Positions 1-8,089 of a stretch of 35,071 bases of DNA are shown in pieces. The position numbers were made by a program, and so were the translations under genes. The stretch comes from SMWC01 sp045561055. GTDB taxonomy: Bacteria > Pseudomonadota > Gammaproteobacteria > Steroidobacterales > Rariloculaceae. The notes beneath the pieces were generated by a model. The model had not been told where the DNA came from. It ran no database searches and saw only the letters and a program-made list of their open reading frames with translations. Numbering within the stretch: the stretch's first letter is position 1; each line of letters opens with the position of its first letter. The stretch is from the NCBI GenBank assembly GCA_045561055.1, contig JBJKYL010000002.1, forward strand, positions 1 to 35,071, given 5' to 3'.

Positions 1-165
1 CTAGTCATCGTATGTGATGGTAGCGAAGACGCGGACCGTCGCATCGCTCGCGTATTGTGGAACGACCCTGCAAGTGGTGTCATGCGACATGCGGATGCCG
101 GTTACGAAGTCGCTATCGACTGTGCTAGAGACAACGACCTTGATTTGCCGATGATCAAGTACTGA
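1..165 (+). CDS. hutU: Urocanate hydratase, C-terminal end (partial)
   Basis: Frame 1 is open from the first base to a TGA at 163-165. The last 54 residues read like the C-terminus of urocanate hydratase, including a segment WNDPASGVMRHADAGY and the ending LDLPMIKY. The enzyme converts urocanate to imidazolone propionate in the cytoplasm, using tightly bound NAD. The start lies outside the window. hutH begins 20 bases downstream on the same strand, so the gene order is hutU-hutH-hutG. The identity rests on a short tail plus its neighbours, which together are convincing. Confidence 0.88.
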   Translation, partial: LVIVCDGSEDADRRIARVLWNDPASGVMRHADAGYEVAIDCARDNDLDLPMIKY

Positions 166-185
166 TCGAAGCGAATAGAAAATAG

Positions 186-1715
186 ATGAACCTTGAAATT
201 GACAAGCAATCTATTTCTCTGGCCGAGCTCCGGCGGGCATGGGAATCACCGCTTCAGATTCGACTAGGTGATGGAGCTCGTAGCACTGTCGAGAAGTCTC
301 AAACGTACATAGATGAGTTCCTAGCGGAAGGCAGAATCGCCTATGGAGTCAATACCGGTTTCGGGCAGCTCGCTAAAGTCAGCATCAATCACGACGAGCT
401 GAAGCCTCTGCAGAAAAACCTTCTTCGCTCGCATGCCGCCGGTGTTGGCGAACCGCTTCCAGATGCAGTAGTACGCCTTTCCATGGTCATGAAAGTTGTT
501 GCCCTTGCGAGAGGCTACTCAGGCGTTCGGCCAGAACTGATCGACGCACTGTGTATCCTTATTAGCAATGGCATCTGCCCGGTTGTTCCGTCTAAAGGTT
601 CTGTCGGAGCATCTGGCGATCTCGCACCACTCGCACATATCGCCGGAATCTTGATTGGCGATGGCGATGCTTCCTACAACGGAAAGATTATCTCAGGCTC
701 GGAGGCCTTGGATCGAGTAGGCCTTAGACCGTTAGAGCTTGCTCCGAAAGAAGGATTGGCGCTTCTAAACGGAACTCAGGTTTCTACCTCATTAGCGTTA
801 GCTGCGCTGTTTCAAGCGGAGCACACGCTGTCTGCTTCGGTTGTCGCAGGCGCAATGTCGACGGATGCAATAAAGGGGAGTGATACACCGTTCGATGAGC
901 GTATACATCGAACTCGAGGGCATCGCGGCCAGTTGGAAATTAGCGAATTGCTACGGACATTGATGAAAGGTAGCCAAATTCGCAATTCGCATCTGTCTTG
1001 CGATCGTGTGCAGGATCCTTACTCGATTCGCTGCCAACCACAGGTCGTCGGTGCGTGCCTGGGCGTCCTGCAACATGCCGCTGAGGTCCTGCAGATAGAG
1101 GCTAACGCGGTTACCGATAACCCTCTTGTGTTCCCCGACACGGATTCAATTTTATCAGGAGGTAATTTCCACGCAGAGCCAGTAGCGCTAGTTTCAGACT
1201 ATCTCGCCTTGTCTATTGCTGAAATAGGATCGATATCTGAACGGCGCATTGCGTTACTTATCGATTCGGACTTGAGTGGGCTTCCGGCGTTCTTAGTCAA
1301 AGAGAGTGGGCTGAATTCTGGCTTTATGATGGCGCAAGTTACCGCTGCGGCGCTCGCGTCCGAAAATAAGTCTCTAGCACACCCAGCTAGTGTGGATAGC
1401 ATTCCGACATCCGCGAATCAGGAAGATCACGTCAGCATGGCAACATTCGCGGCGCGGCGCCTACACAACATGCTCGAGAATACTACTCATATCGTAGCGA
1501 TAGAACTGCTGGCTGCAGCTCAGGGACTCGAATTTCACTACCCATTAAAATCATCCGAACCGCTTAAGAACGCATTGCAGAAGGTTCGAGAAATATCCGT
1601 GACCTATACTCACGATCGATCCTTGTCCATCGAAATAGAGGCACTCGCGCAGAAAATAGAGAGAGGTGCGTTCTGTGACTATGCCAGGACTATACTTCCA
1701 AGCATGAACTCGTGA
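186..1715 (+). CDS. hutH: Histidine ammonia-lyase
   Basis: This 509-residue protein has the usual length for HutH, which deaminates L-histidine to urocanate, the first step of histidine degradation. The signature GSVGASGDLAPLAH contains Ala142-Ser143-Gly144, the triad that cyclises to the MIO electrophile. The N-terminal YGVNTGFGQL segment and the later NQEDHVSM segment are also typical of the family. The ATG at 186 is 20 bases after the hutU stop; the ribosome site is weak. The stop overlaps the hutG ATG by one base (TGATG), so translational coupling to hutG is likely. Nothing looks broken. Confidence 0.97.
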   Translation: MNLEIDKQSISLAELRRAWESPLQIRLGDGARSTVEKSQTYIDEFLAEGRIAYGVNTGFGQLAKVSINHDELKPLQKNLLRSHAAGVGEPLPDAVVRLSMVMKVVALARGYSGVRPELIDALCILISNGICPVVPSKGSVGASGDLAPLAHIAGILIGDGDASYNGKIISGSEALDRVGLRPLELAPKEGLALLNGTQVSTSLALAALFQAEHTLSASVVAGAMSTDAIKGSDTPFDERIHRTRGHRGQLEISELLRTLMKGSQIRNSHLSCDRVQDPYSIRCQPQVVGACLGVLQHAAEVLQIEANAVTDNPLVFPDTDSILSGGNFHAEPVALVSDYLALSIAEIGSISERRIALLIDSDLSGLPAFLVKESGLNSGFMMAQVTAAALASENKSLAHPASVDSIPTSANQEDHVSMATFAARRLHNMLENTTHIVAIELLAAAQGLEFHYPLKSSEPLKNALQKVREISVTYTHDRSLSIEIEALAQKIERGAFCDYARTILPSMNS

Positions 1716-2545
1716 TGGACAGTTTTTTTTTTGAACGAGGCAGTTCGCCAATCCTAATTAGTATTCCGCATGACGGTCGCGACTTAACGCCAGGCATGGA
1801 AGAACGAATGTCGGAGGCAGGAAAATCGCTGCCGGACACGGACTGGCACGTGCGCAAACTTTACGAATTTTCTAGCCAGCTTGGCGCAAACGTTCTGGCA
1901 GCGCGTTTCTCTCGATACGTTACTGACCTGAATCGTCCGTCGTCGGATACCGATCTTTACGAAGGACAATTATCGACTGGGTTGTGCCCATCGAAGACTT
2001 TCGACGGTGAGGATATTTACACTCATGGAAATACGTGCGAAGCCCTCGAACAGGAGCAGCGAACTCAAATCTATTGGCAGCCTTACCACTATCTTCTAGA
2101 TACTGAACTCAAGAGGATCAGCCAGCAGTTTGGCTATGCGTTACTGTGGGATGCGCATTCCATACGCTCTGAGGTCCCGGGTTTGTTCAACGGCGTATTG
2201 CCTGACATAAATATCGGAACCAACGACGGCGCAAGTTGCGGTTCGCATTTACAGAGCGCTGTCCACAAAGTAGCAAAAAAATCTGATTACTCAGTCGTTC
2301 TCAATGAGCGCTTTAAAGGCGGTTACATTACGCGCAATTACGGCAACCCAGACGGTAACGTTCATGCCATTCAACTGGAGTTAGCACAGCGTTCATATAT
2401 GGACGAGAAAACTCTATGCTACGACGAGGAATCGGCCACCCGGTTAAGTGACACACTCCTTGCTATGCTGAGCGAGTTCGTCTCTAACGCTCAACTAACC
2501 TCTAAAAAAATAGGCAGCAAGGTATCGCAATCTAAATCGGCTTGA
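1715..2545 (+). CDS. hutG: N-formylglutamate deformylase
   Basis: This is an N-formylglutamate amidohydrolase of about 276 residues, which releases formate and glutamate at the end of the five-step histidine pathway. Recognisable family segments are ISIPHDGRDLTP near the start, RYVTDLNRPSSD, WDAHSIRSEVP and FKGGYITRNYGNPDG; the His/Asp/Glu residues within these are the likely metal-site ligands. I chose the ATG at 1715, which overlaps the hutH stop by one base. A GTG one codon earlier at 1712 would add one residue. Codons 2-5 contain a run of ten T, a possible slippage site. This branch of the pathway implies hutI and formiminoglutamate deiminase (hutF) elsewhere, since neither is in the window. 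Confidence 0.92.
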   Translation: MDSFFFERGSSPILISIPHDGRDLTPGMEERMSEAGKSLPDTDWHVRKLYEFSSQLGANVLAARFSRYVTDLNRPSSDTDLYEGQLSTGLCPSKTFDGEDIYTHGNTCEALEQEQRTQIYWQPYHYLLDTELKRISQQFGYALLWDAHSIRSEVPGLFNGVLPDINIGTNDGASCGSHLQSAVHKVAKKSDYSVVLNERFKGGYITRNYGNPDGNVHAIQLELAQRSYMDEKTLCYDEESATRLSDTLLAMLSEFVSNAQLTSKKIGSKVSQSKSA

Positions 2546-2786
2546 TGTTCGTAACTGTTCCCGTAAACGCACATCACGCGGCCTCTGCCGCTTTCCTCGT
2601 CTCCGAGAGCCTCGAGATCGAAAGCGTGGATTACGAAAGACACTCTACCCAATTTTTCGGCGAAAATTTAACCCTGCCCAGGAGGAATATCGTGAGCATC
2701 TCCGGCAGCTTTACAAGCGGCGGGTCCAAAAGTACGCTGCTACGAATACTATGATGTTGAACTTCAATCATCTTCTCTCAGAGTAG
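2545..2786 (+). pseudogene. Possible frameshifted gene remnant after hutG
   Basis: I do not recognise this stretch. An ATG at 2545 shares a base with the hutG stop and opens a 69-residue frame to 2754, beginning MFVTVPVNAHHAASAAFLV. A different frame, ending at the TAG at 2784-2786, contains a more protein-like tail with the segment NPAQEEYREHLRQLYKRR. No single frame is convincing throughout. One reading is a short gene broken by a frameshift near 2670; the other is non-coding DNA between hutG and the amidohydrolase. Low confidence either way. Confidence 0.25.
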
Positions 2787-2799
2787 AGGCTTATCGCGG

Positions 2800-3849
2800 A
2801 TGAAGCTGCGCACAGATACGATCACCCGGCGTGATGCGCTTCACTTAGCTGGTATGGGGGTCGCAGGTTTCGCGACTACAAATCTCACTCCGTTGGCTCT
2901 GGCGCAAACTCCAGGCCGGATCGATGTCCACCATCACTGGCATCCGCCTCCGATCACGACCGCCTTTCGAGGTGTAAGCATCGGTGCTGCATGGCCGGGC
3001 GGCGAGTGGAAACCCGAAAGAGCACTGTCGTTGATGGATCGGTTCGAAATCCAGATTGGGTTGCTGTCGGTGCGGAACCCGAGAGAGAGAGAGGTGTCGA
3101 GCGAACTCTGCCGGGTAGTCAATGAAGCGGCCGCGGAGTTGGTACAGTCCTATCCGACAAGATTCGGCGCTCTCGCAATGGTGCCGCAGTACGACGCCGA
3201 AGCCTCAGTTGACGAAGCGATTTATGCACTCGACACTCTCGGGCTAGACGGAATGTCACTGAATCCTAGCGTCGACAATGTCTATCTTGGTCCTCCCGAA
3301 CTCGAACCGCTGATGGAGGAATTAGATCGACGTAACACGGTCGTTTTAATACACCCGACTAGCCCATTCTACTTCAACGAACTCAATCTGGATTTCCAGA
3401 GCTCCGTGATCGAGTACGTATTTGAGACCACTCGTGCGATACTAAATCTCATCACGAGCGGCAACATCGAACGACACCCAAACATTCGATTTATAACGGC
3501 ACACGCAGGCGGCGCCGCTCCCTATATCGCGGCGCGCCTTGACGATCAGGCTATCCGCAATACGCCCGAGGTACTGGAGCGGGCACCGAAAGGCATCCTG
3601 CATTACATGAAGACACTCTATTACGGCACGGCTCAATCAGCATCGCCGTATTCCCTGGCTGCGCTCCTCAAGCTGGTTGATTCAACTAAGGTAATATTCG
3701 GCACTGACTTGCCGATCTCCTCACCGTCATTGGTCTCGCAGTCCGACACGGTGCTGCAAAACTCTCCCCAACTAAGCCCAGAAGACATCGTTCTAATCGA
3801 ACGGGATAACGCCGCGCGCCTGTTCCCTCGTCTTCGCCAAAATCAGTAA
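2800..3849 (+). CDS. Tat-exported metal-dependent amidohydrolase (ACMSD-like, Amidohydrolase_2)
   Basis: This 349-residue protein starts with a twin-arginine signal: TITRRDALHLAG, then a hydrophobic stretch ending near LALAQ at about residue 36. The mature part is an amidohydrolase-2 TIM barrel. It has Asp42-x-His44-x-His46 in DVHHHWHPP, a mid-barrel VLIHPTSP histidine, the ITAHAGGAAPYIAAR segment, and a late Asp303 in FGTDLPIS. These match the metal-site positions of the aminocarboxymuconate-semialdehyde decarboxylase superfamily. Members are zinc- or manganese-dependent decarboxylases or hydrolases, and the substrate here is unknown. An AGAGG sequence lies about 9 bases upstream of the ATG. 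It follows the hut genes, but no histidine-pathway role is implied. Export of an ACMSD-like protein to the periplasm is fairly unusual. Confidence 0.85.
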   Translation: MKLRTDTITRRDALHLAGMGVAGFATTNLTPLALAQTPGRIDVHHHWHPPPITTAFRGVSIGAAWPGGEWKPERALSLMDRFEIQIGLLSVRNPREREVSSELCRVVNEAAAELVQSYPTRFGALAMVPQYDAEASVDEAIYALDTLGLDGMSLNPSVDNVYLGPPELEPLMEELDRRNTVVLIHPTSPFYFNELNLDFQSSVIEYVFETTRAILNLITSGNIERHPNIRFITAHAGGAAPYIAARLDDQAIRNTPEVLERAPKGILHYMKTLYYGTAQSASPYSLAALLKLVDSTKVIFGTDLPISSPSLVSQSDTVLQNSPQLSPEDIVLIERDNAARLFPRLRQNQ

Positions 3850-4093
3850 AGTCCGGCAGTTAATCGGCTACTCGCTGCTACGCAACGCGCGTATTCTAGC
3901 CTTATCAGCTTGTATCGGGTAACTCGAGCGACTTGATATTCATAGTGTCTGATTGGCCTCTCTGGACTCGAGCCATCACGCAGTCGGCTCGGAAAGCGCG
4001 AATCCGATTCCGACGCCGTCGTGGCAGCAGCAGAGTCAGAATCAATGGCCGTGCATGTGCGCGCGATCTAACCTCAGCATCGCAATTGAGGCA
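3850..4093. other. Convergent intergenic region, nothing recognised
   Basis: This stretch separates the plus-strand amidohydrolase from the minus-strand Rieske gene. It contains only short, low-quality frames and one weak five-base-arm inverted repeat (CCTCA at 4073 to TGAGG) just past the Rieske stop, with no T-run. I see no gene or clear terminator in it. Confidence 0.4.
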
Positions 4094-5140
4094 CTAACCT
4101 TTCAACTGGGGTTTCGGAATATTGACAGACTCTTGGCCAATCAGTTTTTCAAGATTGCGCCGAAATTGTAGCGATGCCGCATCCAACCCTAGGTTGAGAT
4201 GCCGGCTAGTTTCACTTGCAATCCCAGTGTGTACCGCCTCCAGCACATCTCGATCTTCAAGGAAAGCCGCTTTGGCGCCAGACGCTATCTTCTCAGTCAC
4301 GTCCTTGTTACCCGGATCGGTGTTTCGATGCTGAAGCCAATAATAACGCGTGTTATCCGCATCAATCGGCGTCATGAAATTATAAGAGATCATGACATAG
4401 GTTAATTCATCGACCAGCGAGTCCGGGCCGCCATTCCCCGCAGGAAAGAAAATCGATTTGTTTATTGCCGTACTCGGATATTGCGCCTCGTAGTATTGCA
4501 AACGGTCACAATTCCCTTCGAAATGCACTAGCGGCGCGTAAAAGGGTGGCAGTTTATGGTCGTAAATCCATCGATGAACGATCAGACCTTTGTCAGTCTC
4601 CGATATTGCTAGTGGCGTGCTGTCCGTACCAGGAGCGTCAAAGGAGGTTCGGTGTACCCACGCGACATGCGAAGGGTCTAGTAAATTATCCGTGAGGTAT
4701 TGATAGTTGCATGCACATGTCAAGGCATCGCCAGTCGTGATTTCCCAATCCGGGTTTCCGTAGTTCTCAATATCGATTACTAAACTCTCATCTGAAAGCT
4801 CAGCATTACCCATCCAAATCCAGAGTAAGCCCCACCTATCAACTACCGGATAACTTCGAACGATCGCTGAGGGTGGGATTCGGTTTTGCGTCGGCGCAGC
4901 AACGCATTGGCCTGATGAATTAAATTGCAGTCCGTGATAACCGCATTCAATATTATCATTTAGTAGCCTACCTTTGGATAATGGCAATCGTCGGTGTGGG
5001 CAGGAATCTTCCAGTGCCACTGGTTCGCCGCTCTCTGTGCGGTATACAACTATATTCTCACCAAGTATACGGCGCACCGATAATTTCGCCTCAATTTCCG
5101 AAGAAAGCGCGGCGACATACCAGCTATTTCTAAGGTACAT
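4094..5140 (-). CDS. Rieske non-heme iron oxygenase, vanillate O-demethylase-like alpha subunit
   Basis: This 348-residue protein has the Rieske [2Fe-2S] ligand pattern Cys47-x-His49, then Cys66-x2-His69 (SCPHRRLPLS and ECGYHGLQF). It also has the mononuclear iron motif DNLLDPSHVAWVH, with His158 and His163 as ligands. Length and layout fit the single-component terminal oxygenases of the VanA/PobA-like group, which hydroxylate or O- or N-demethylate small substrates using an external reductase. No reductase gene is adjacent, so electrons must come from a partner elsewhere. It is the last gene of a minus-strand operon, 35 bases after the CMD-like gene. The substrate cannot be read from the sequence. 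Confidence 0.9.
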   Translation of the reverse strand: MYLRNSWYVAALSSEIEAKLSVRRILGENIVVYRTESGEPVALEDSCPHRRLPLSKGRLLNDNIECGYHGLQFNSSGQCVAAPTQNRIPPSAIVRSYPVVDRWGLLWIWMGNAELSDESLVIDIENYGNPDWEITTGDALTCACNYQYLTDNLLDPSHVAWVHRTSFDAPGTDSTPLAISETDKGLIVHRWIYDHKLPPFYAPLVHFEGNCDRLQYYEAQYPSTAINKSIFFPAGNGGPDSLVDELTYVMISYNFMTPIDADNTRYYWLQHRNTDPGNKDVTEKIASGAKAAFLEDRDVLEAVHTGIASETSRHLNLGLDAASLQFRRNLEKLIGQESVNIPKPQLKG

Positions 5141-5175
5141 GCTTACTCCGGTTAAGGCGGATAAACTCAGAAAAG

Positions 5176-5748
5176 CTAATCATAAAATCCAATTGAATCA
5201 CCCTCTGTGGTAACGCCTAGCCCATTTAATAACCGATTTGAATAGTTAAAATAGGCAGCGACCTGATTTACCTCAAGAATTTCACCATCTGTACAATCGT
5301 TCTCACGAAGAATATCGATATCTGAGGCCTCCATTGTTGCAACATCGGCTGTCAATTTCGCCGCGTACTGCAATAGCGCTAACTGCTTTCCTTCAAATTG
5401 ATCCTGCGGAGTTCCAGCATTCAGGCTTTGTAAAATGCCATCACATCGCTCTTCATCATTAAGTAAGCGCCGTACGTTCATAAAATGATGGGTCAAGCTG
5501 TAGGCGCAATCATTTTTGATGCTCACATAAGACGCAACGACTTCCAGAAACGACAATGGCAACTGTATATCCGGGTGGTGCAAGACACTTCGGTAAAGCA
5601 CCACATGACCATGCATTGTGTGCGGCCGTAAGGAATGCACTTTCATGACATTGTCGACGGTACCATGCGGCGTCATCGCCTCGTCATACAACTCCCGCAG
5701 AACACCTGTTGCCTCGTCCTCCGGAATCATTTTTATCCAAGCTGTCAT
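5176..5748 (-). CDS. AhpD/carboxymuconolactone decarboxylase-like protein
   Basis: This 190-residue all-helical protein resembles the peroxidase-related branch of the CMD/AhpD superfamily, with the core helix FLEVVASYVSIKNDCAYSLTHH. In classical members this position holds Cys-x-x-Cys followed by a histidine. Here the second cysteine is serine (CAYS), so the usual disulfide peroxidase chemistry is doubtful. The start at 5748 is supported by AGGGAG eight bases upstream. It lies 26 bases after the HD-domain gene and 35 bases before the Rieske gene, so all appear co-transcribed. A role as accessory protein or non-redox enzyme in the same oxidation pathway is inference. Confidence 0.78.
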   Translation of the reverse strand: MTAWIKMIPEDEATGVLRELYDEAMTPHGTVDNVMKVHSLRPHTMHGHVVLYRSVLHHPDIQLPLSFLEVVASYVSIKNDCAYSLTHHFMNVRRLLNDEERCDGILQSLNAGTPQDQFEGKQLALLQYAAKLTADVATMEASDIDILRENDCTDGEILEVNQVAAYFNYSNRLLNGLGVTTEGDSIGFYD

Positions 5749-5774
5749 TAACTACTCCCTGTGCAGAAGGGCTT

Positions 5775-6422
5775 CTATGTAACCGATGGCGAACCTGAGA
5801 ATACTCGCCGTACCATCGGCTCAAAAAACTCAATCGGCAGATTCTCTATGCTCGGATTGATCGCCACAATATCGTAACGCTCGATAAATTCTTCAGTCCA
5901 AGCGAAATACGGATGTCCTCTCCACCGCTCGCGCTCATTAATGAAATCGGGATCTTCCGGTTGGTAGTACCCGTGCAGGTGAATCCGTTGAAAGATCTCG
6001 TGGTGTTCGATCATCCAAATATTCTTCTCAGAGACGAACGGTCGAATTAGGTCGGCAGCAAACCGACCGTGATTTTCAGGGCAAACGATGAATCCTAGGT
6101 CGTGAAAAAGCCCTGTCACGATTGTGTCTTCGTCGTGACCGTCTTGATGTAGCATCGTCGCCGTCTGGAGGCAGTGTTCGTAGTTATTAATCAAATAGCC
6201 GAATGTCGGCGCATCACGCGAGGCTGTTAGCATCTCCAGCGCCTGCTTGGCACGCTGCTCACCCTGGTACACCACCCGTTGCCGATTCATATCAGCCCAG
6301 TCCTCAGGGCTGTAATCATCCATGCTATAGGCTTCAATATAACGCCAATCGGATTTAAGCAGTGCGTCACGCTCGCCGACCTTTCGATCAGCGCTCGGAC
6401 TTTTCTTCTTCTCGCTTGACAT
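5775..6422 (-). CDS. HD-domain protein, putative mixed-valence diiron oxygenase (PhnZ/MIOX-like)
   Basis: This 215-residue protein has an HD-domain core: His83 in NNYEHCLQTA, His107-Asp108 in GLFHDLGF, His118 in CPENHGRFAADL and His140-His141 in WMIEHHEIFQ. The spacing and the extra histidines resemble the HD-type oxygenases PhnZ and myo-inositol oxygenase, which use two irons to cleave C-P or C-C bonds, more than nucleotide phosphohydrolases. The first ~50 residues are polar and not recognised. Only three bases separate it from the NhaC gene upstream. Sitting beside a Rieske oxygenase, it suggests two successive oxidations of one substrate. A phosphohydrolase role is not excluded. Confidence 0.72.
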   Translation of the reverse strand: MSSEKKKSPSADRKVGERDALLKSDWRYIEAYSMDDYSPEDWADMNRQRVVYQGEQRAKQALEMLTASRDAPTFGYLINNYEHCLQTATMLHQDGHDEDTIVTGLFHDLGFIVCPENHGRFAADLIRPFVSEKNIWMIEHHEIFQRIHLHGYYQPEDPDFINERERWRGHPYFAWTEEFIERYDIVAINPSIENLPIEFFEPMVRRVFSGSPSVT

Positions 6423-6425
6423 TAC

Positions 6426-7811
6426 TTACGGACCTCTCTGCTGTCGGAATATTCCAAATCCCATATAGGCAAGGACAATGGATAACAATGGGTTGATGTA
6501 GTTGAAAAATGCCCACGGGGCGTATTCTAGTGGTGACATGCCGAGTACTCCTGTGATAAAGGCGCCCGAAGTCGTCCACGGGATCAGCGATGTACTGAGC
6601 GTCGCACCTTCCTCTAGGCACCGCGACAGCATGTGCTTCTCGAGGTTGTCTTCCTCGTAGGAGTCTTTGAATATTTGACCACCGAAGATAATGGATAGAT
6701 ACGCTTCGCCCATGCTCATGTTGGCTGCGACACCCACGCCAATCGTGGTCGCCACCAGGCTTGCGGAACGCCTAATGCGTCGCAGCAGGCCGCTCAGCAG
6801 TACCCGAACGAAACCTGCACGGTCAAGGATGCCGCCGAGGGATAACGCGAGCAGCGCGAGTGACATCGTCCACATCATGCTTTCTATGCCGCCACGGCTC
6901 AGCAGCACATCGAGTCGGTCAAGACCTGTGTCCGCGATATAACCGACGTGCAAGCTATTTAATACCTCCGTGACGGTCCGATCTTGCATCGCGACAGCTA
7001 GCACGGCCGCGGTAGCCACGCTAGCCAACATACTGGCTTCGGCGGGTGTTCGTTTGATGCTGAGTGCGAGAAGCACAATCAACGGCAGCAGAGTCAGCGG
7101 GTTAATCGAGAACTCGATCACTAGATGTTGCTTTAGCTCAATCAACTCCGACGCGGAAAGTGTCTGGCCGCTGTAGTACAGCCCGACAAGCGTGAAAAGG
7201 ATCAGGCAAATGACGTACGTCGGCACAGTCGTGTACATCATTGATTTAATGTGAGAGTAAAGATCCGTGTCCGCACTCATGGCTGCGAGATTCGTCGTGT
7301 CTGAAACGGGCGACATCTTGTCACCAAAACTTGCACCGGAGACGACCATCCCAGCTACAAGCGGCAGCGGAATACCTAGCGCGGCGCCAAGCCCCATGAG
7401 AACAACACCGATCGTGCCTATCGTTCCCCATGCGGTACCTGTCGCGAGCGACATGAGACTACACAGCACTAAACCAGCTGGCAGAAAGATGGCGGGGTAC
7501 AGTAGGTCCACACCATAGTAAATAAGGCCGCCAATCGTCCCGCTCTCGATCAATGCCGCAACGAGTACGCCAATCAGAAAGAAAATAAAAATTGCGCCCA
7601 GGCCTTTTTCTATCCCGGAGATCATTGCGGACTTGATCTCCCGGAAGTGAAAACCGAGAAACGCCGCATGCCCCGCAACCCAGACAAGCGCAGTTAACAG
7701 TAGGCTGTGCAGGCTAATATCTAGCCATAGTAATCCGGCAATCACGGTCACGATGACACCGCCGAAACAAATCACGGAATGCCAGAAGTTAGGCTCTTGA
7801 AAATCCTTCAT
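6426..7811 (-). CDS. NhaC-family Na+/H+ antiporter-like transporter
   Basis: This 461-residue inner-membrane protein has about 11-12 hydrophobic segments. NhaC-type features include SLATGTAWGTIGTIGVV, MVVSGASFGDKMSPVSDTTN and NMSMGEAYLSI. The family exchanges Na+ for H+ or an organic substrate (the malate/lactate MleN branch belongs here). As the first gene of an operon with a HD oxygenase, a CMD-like protein and a Rieske oxygenase, it may be the uptake system for the organic substrate of that pathway; that is inference. The ATG at 7811 has no strong ribosome site. A promoter would lie in 7812-7858 or inside the fragment beyond it. Confidence 0.88.
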   Translation of the reverse strand: MKDFQEPNFWHSVICFGGVIVTVIAGLLWLDISLHSLLLTALVWVAGHAAFLGFHFREIKSAMISGIEKGLGAIFIFFLIGVLVAALIESGTIGGLIYYGVDLLYPAIFLPAGLVLCSLMSLATGTAWGTIGTIGVVLMGLGAALGIPLPLVAGMVVSGASFGDKMSPVSDTTNLAAMSADTDLYSHIKSMMYTTVPTYVICLILFTLVGLYYSGQTLSASELIELKQHLVIEFSINPLTLLPLIVLLALSIKRTPAEASMLASVATAAVLAVAMQDRTVTEVLNSLHVGYIADTGLDRLDVLLSRGGIESMMWTMSLALLALSLGGILDRAGFVRVLLSGLLRRIRRSASLVATTIGVGVAANMSMGEAYLSIIFGGQIFKDSYEEDNLEKHMLSRCLEEGATLSTSLIPWTTSGAFITGVLGMSPLEYAPWAFFNYINPLLSIVLAYMGFGIFRQQRGP

Positions 7812-7858
7812 ACATTTGTTTTTGAGGAAGATATAGATACATGCTAACGCAAAAATAG

Positions 7859-8008
7859 CTAATTGGTAGTAGCTGGATTAGTCGTCTGGACTTTCGAGTC
7901 ATGATTATCGACCCGGTAACACTCACCGAACCGGAGATACTGACAGGATATTGGCTCGCCCTTTGCGATACCGCTGAGCCTTACAATCTCGACTACCAGA
8001 CCAACTAA
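7859..8008 (+). pseudogene. C-terminal remnant of a DUF6152-like secreted protein gene
   Basis: A short plus-strand frame between the tag at 7856 and the TAA at 8006-8008 reads ...RLDFRVMIIDPVTLTEP, then GYWLALCDTAEPYNLDYQTN. This lines up with the C-terminus of the intact protein at 33946-34977 (TVFDPVMFTRPFTIERTR and then IPPYNCVVEWED) through the shared pattern DPV-x-T-x-P ... PYN-x-x-x-x. No matching upstream part remains. The final cysteine is lost (PYNLD rather than PYNCV). I read it as a decayed fragment stranded between two minus-strand genes. The match is short and judged by eye. Confidence 0.5.
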
Positions 8009-8089
8009 CTCGCCAATCCGCACGCGGTTGCATTCCGCAATGCTGCCATTGTTACTTCATACTTGGGGTGGCATTCGGATAGCAATACG

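Noticed and set aside
3953..4171. Plus-strand 72-residue frame in the convergent gap
   Set aside because: It has no ribosome site, runs into the Rieske gene on the other strand and resembles nothing known.
6388..6621. Minus-strand 77-residue frame across the NhaC/HD junction
   Set aside because: It is overlapped by two well-supported genes; no independent signal.
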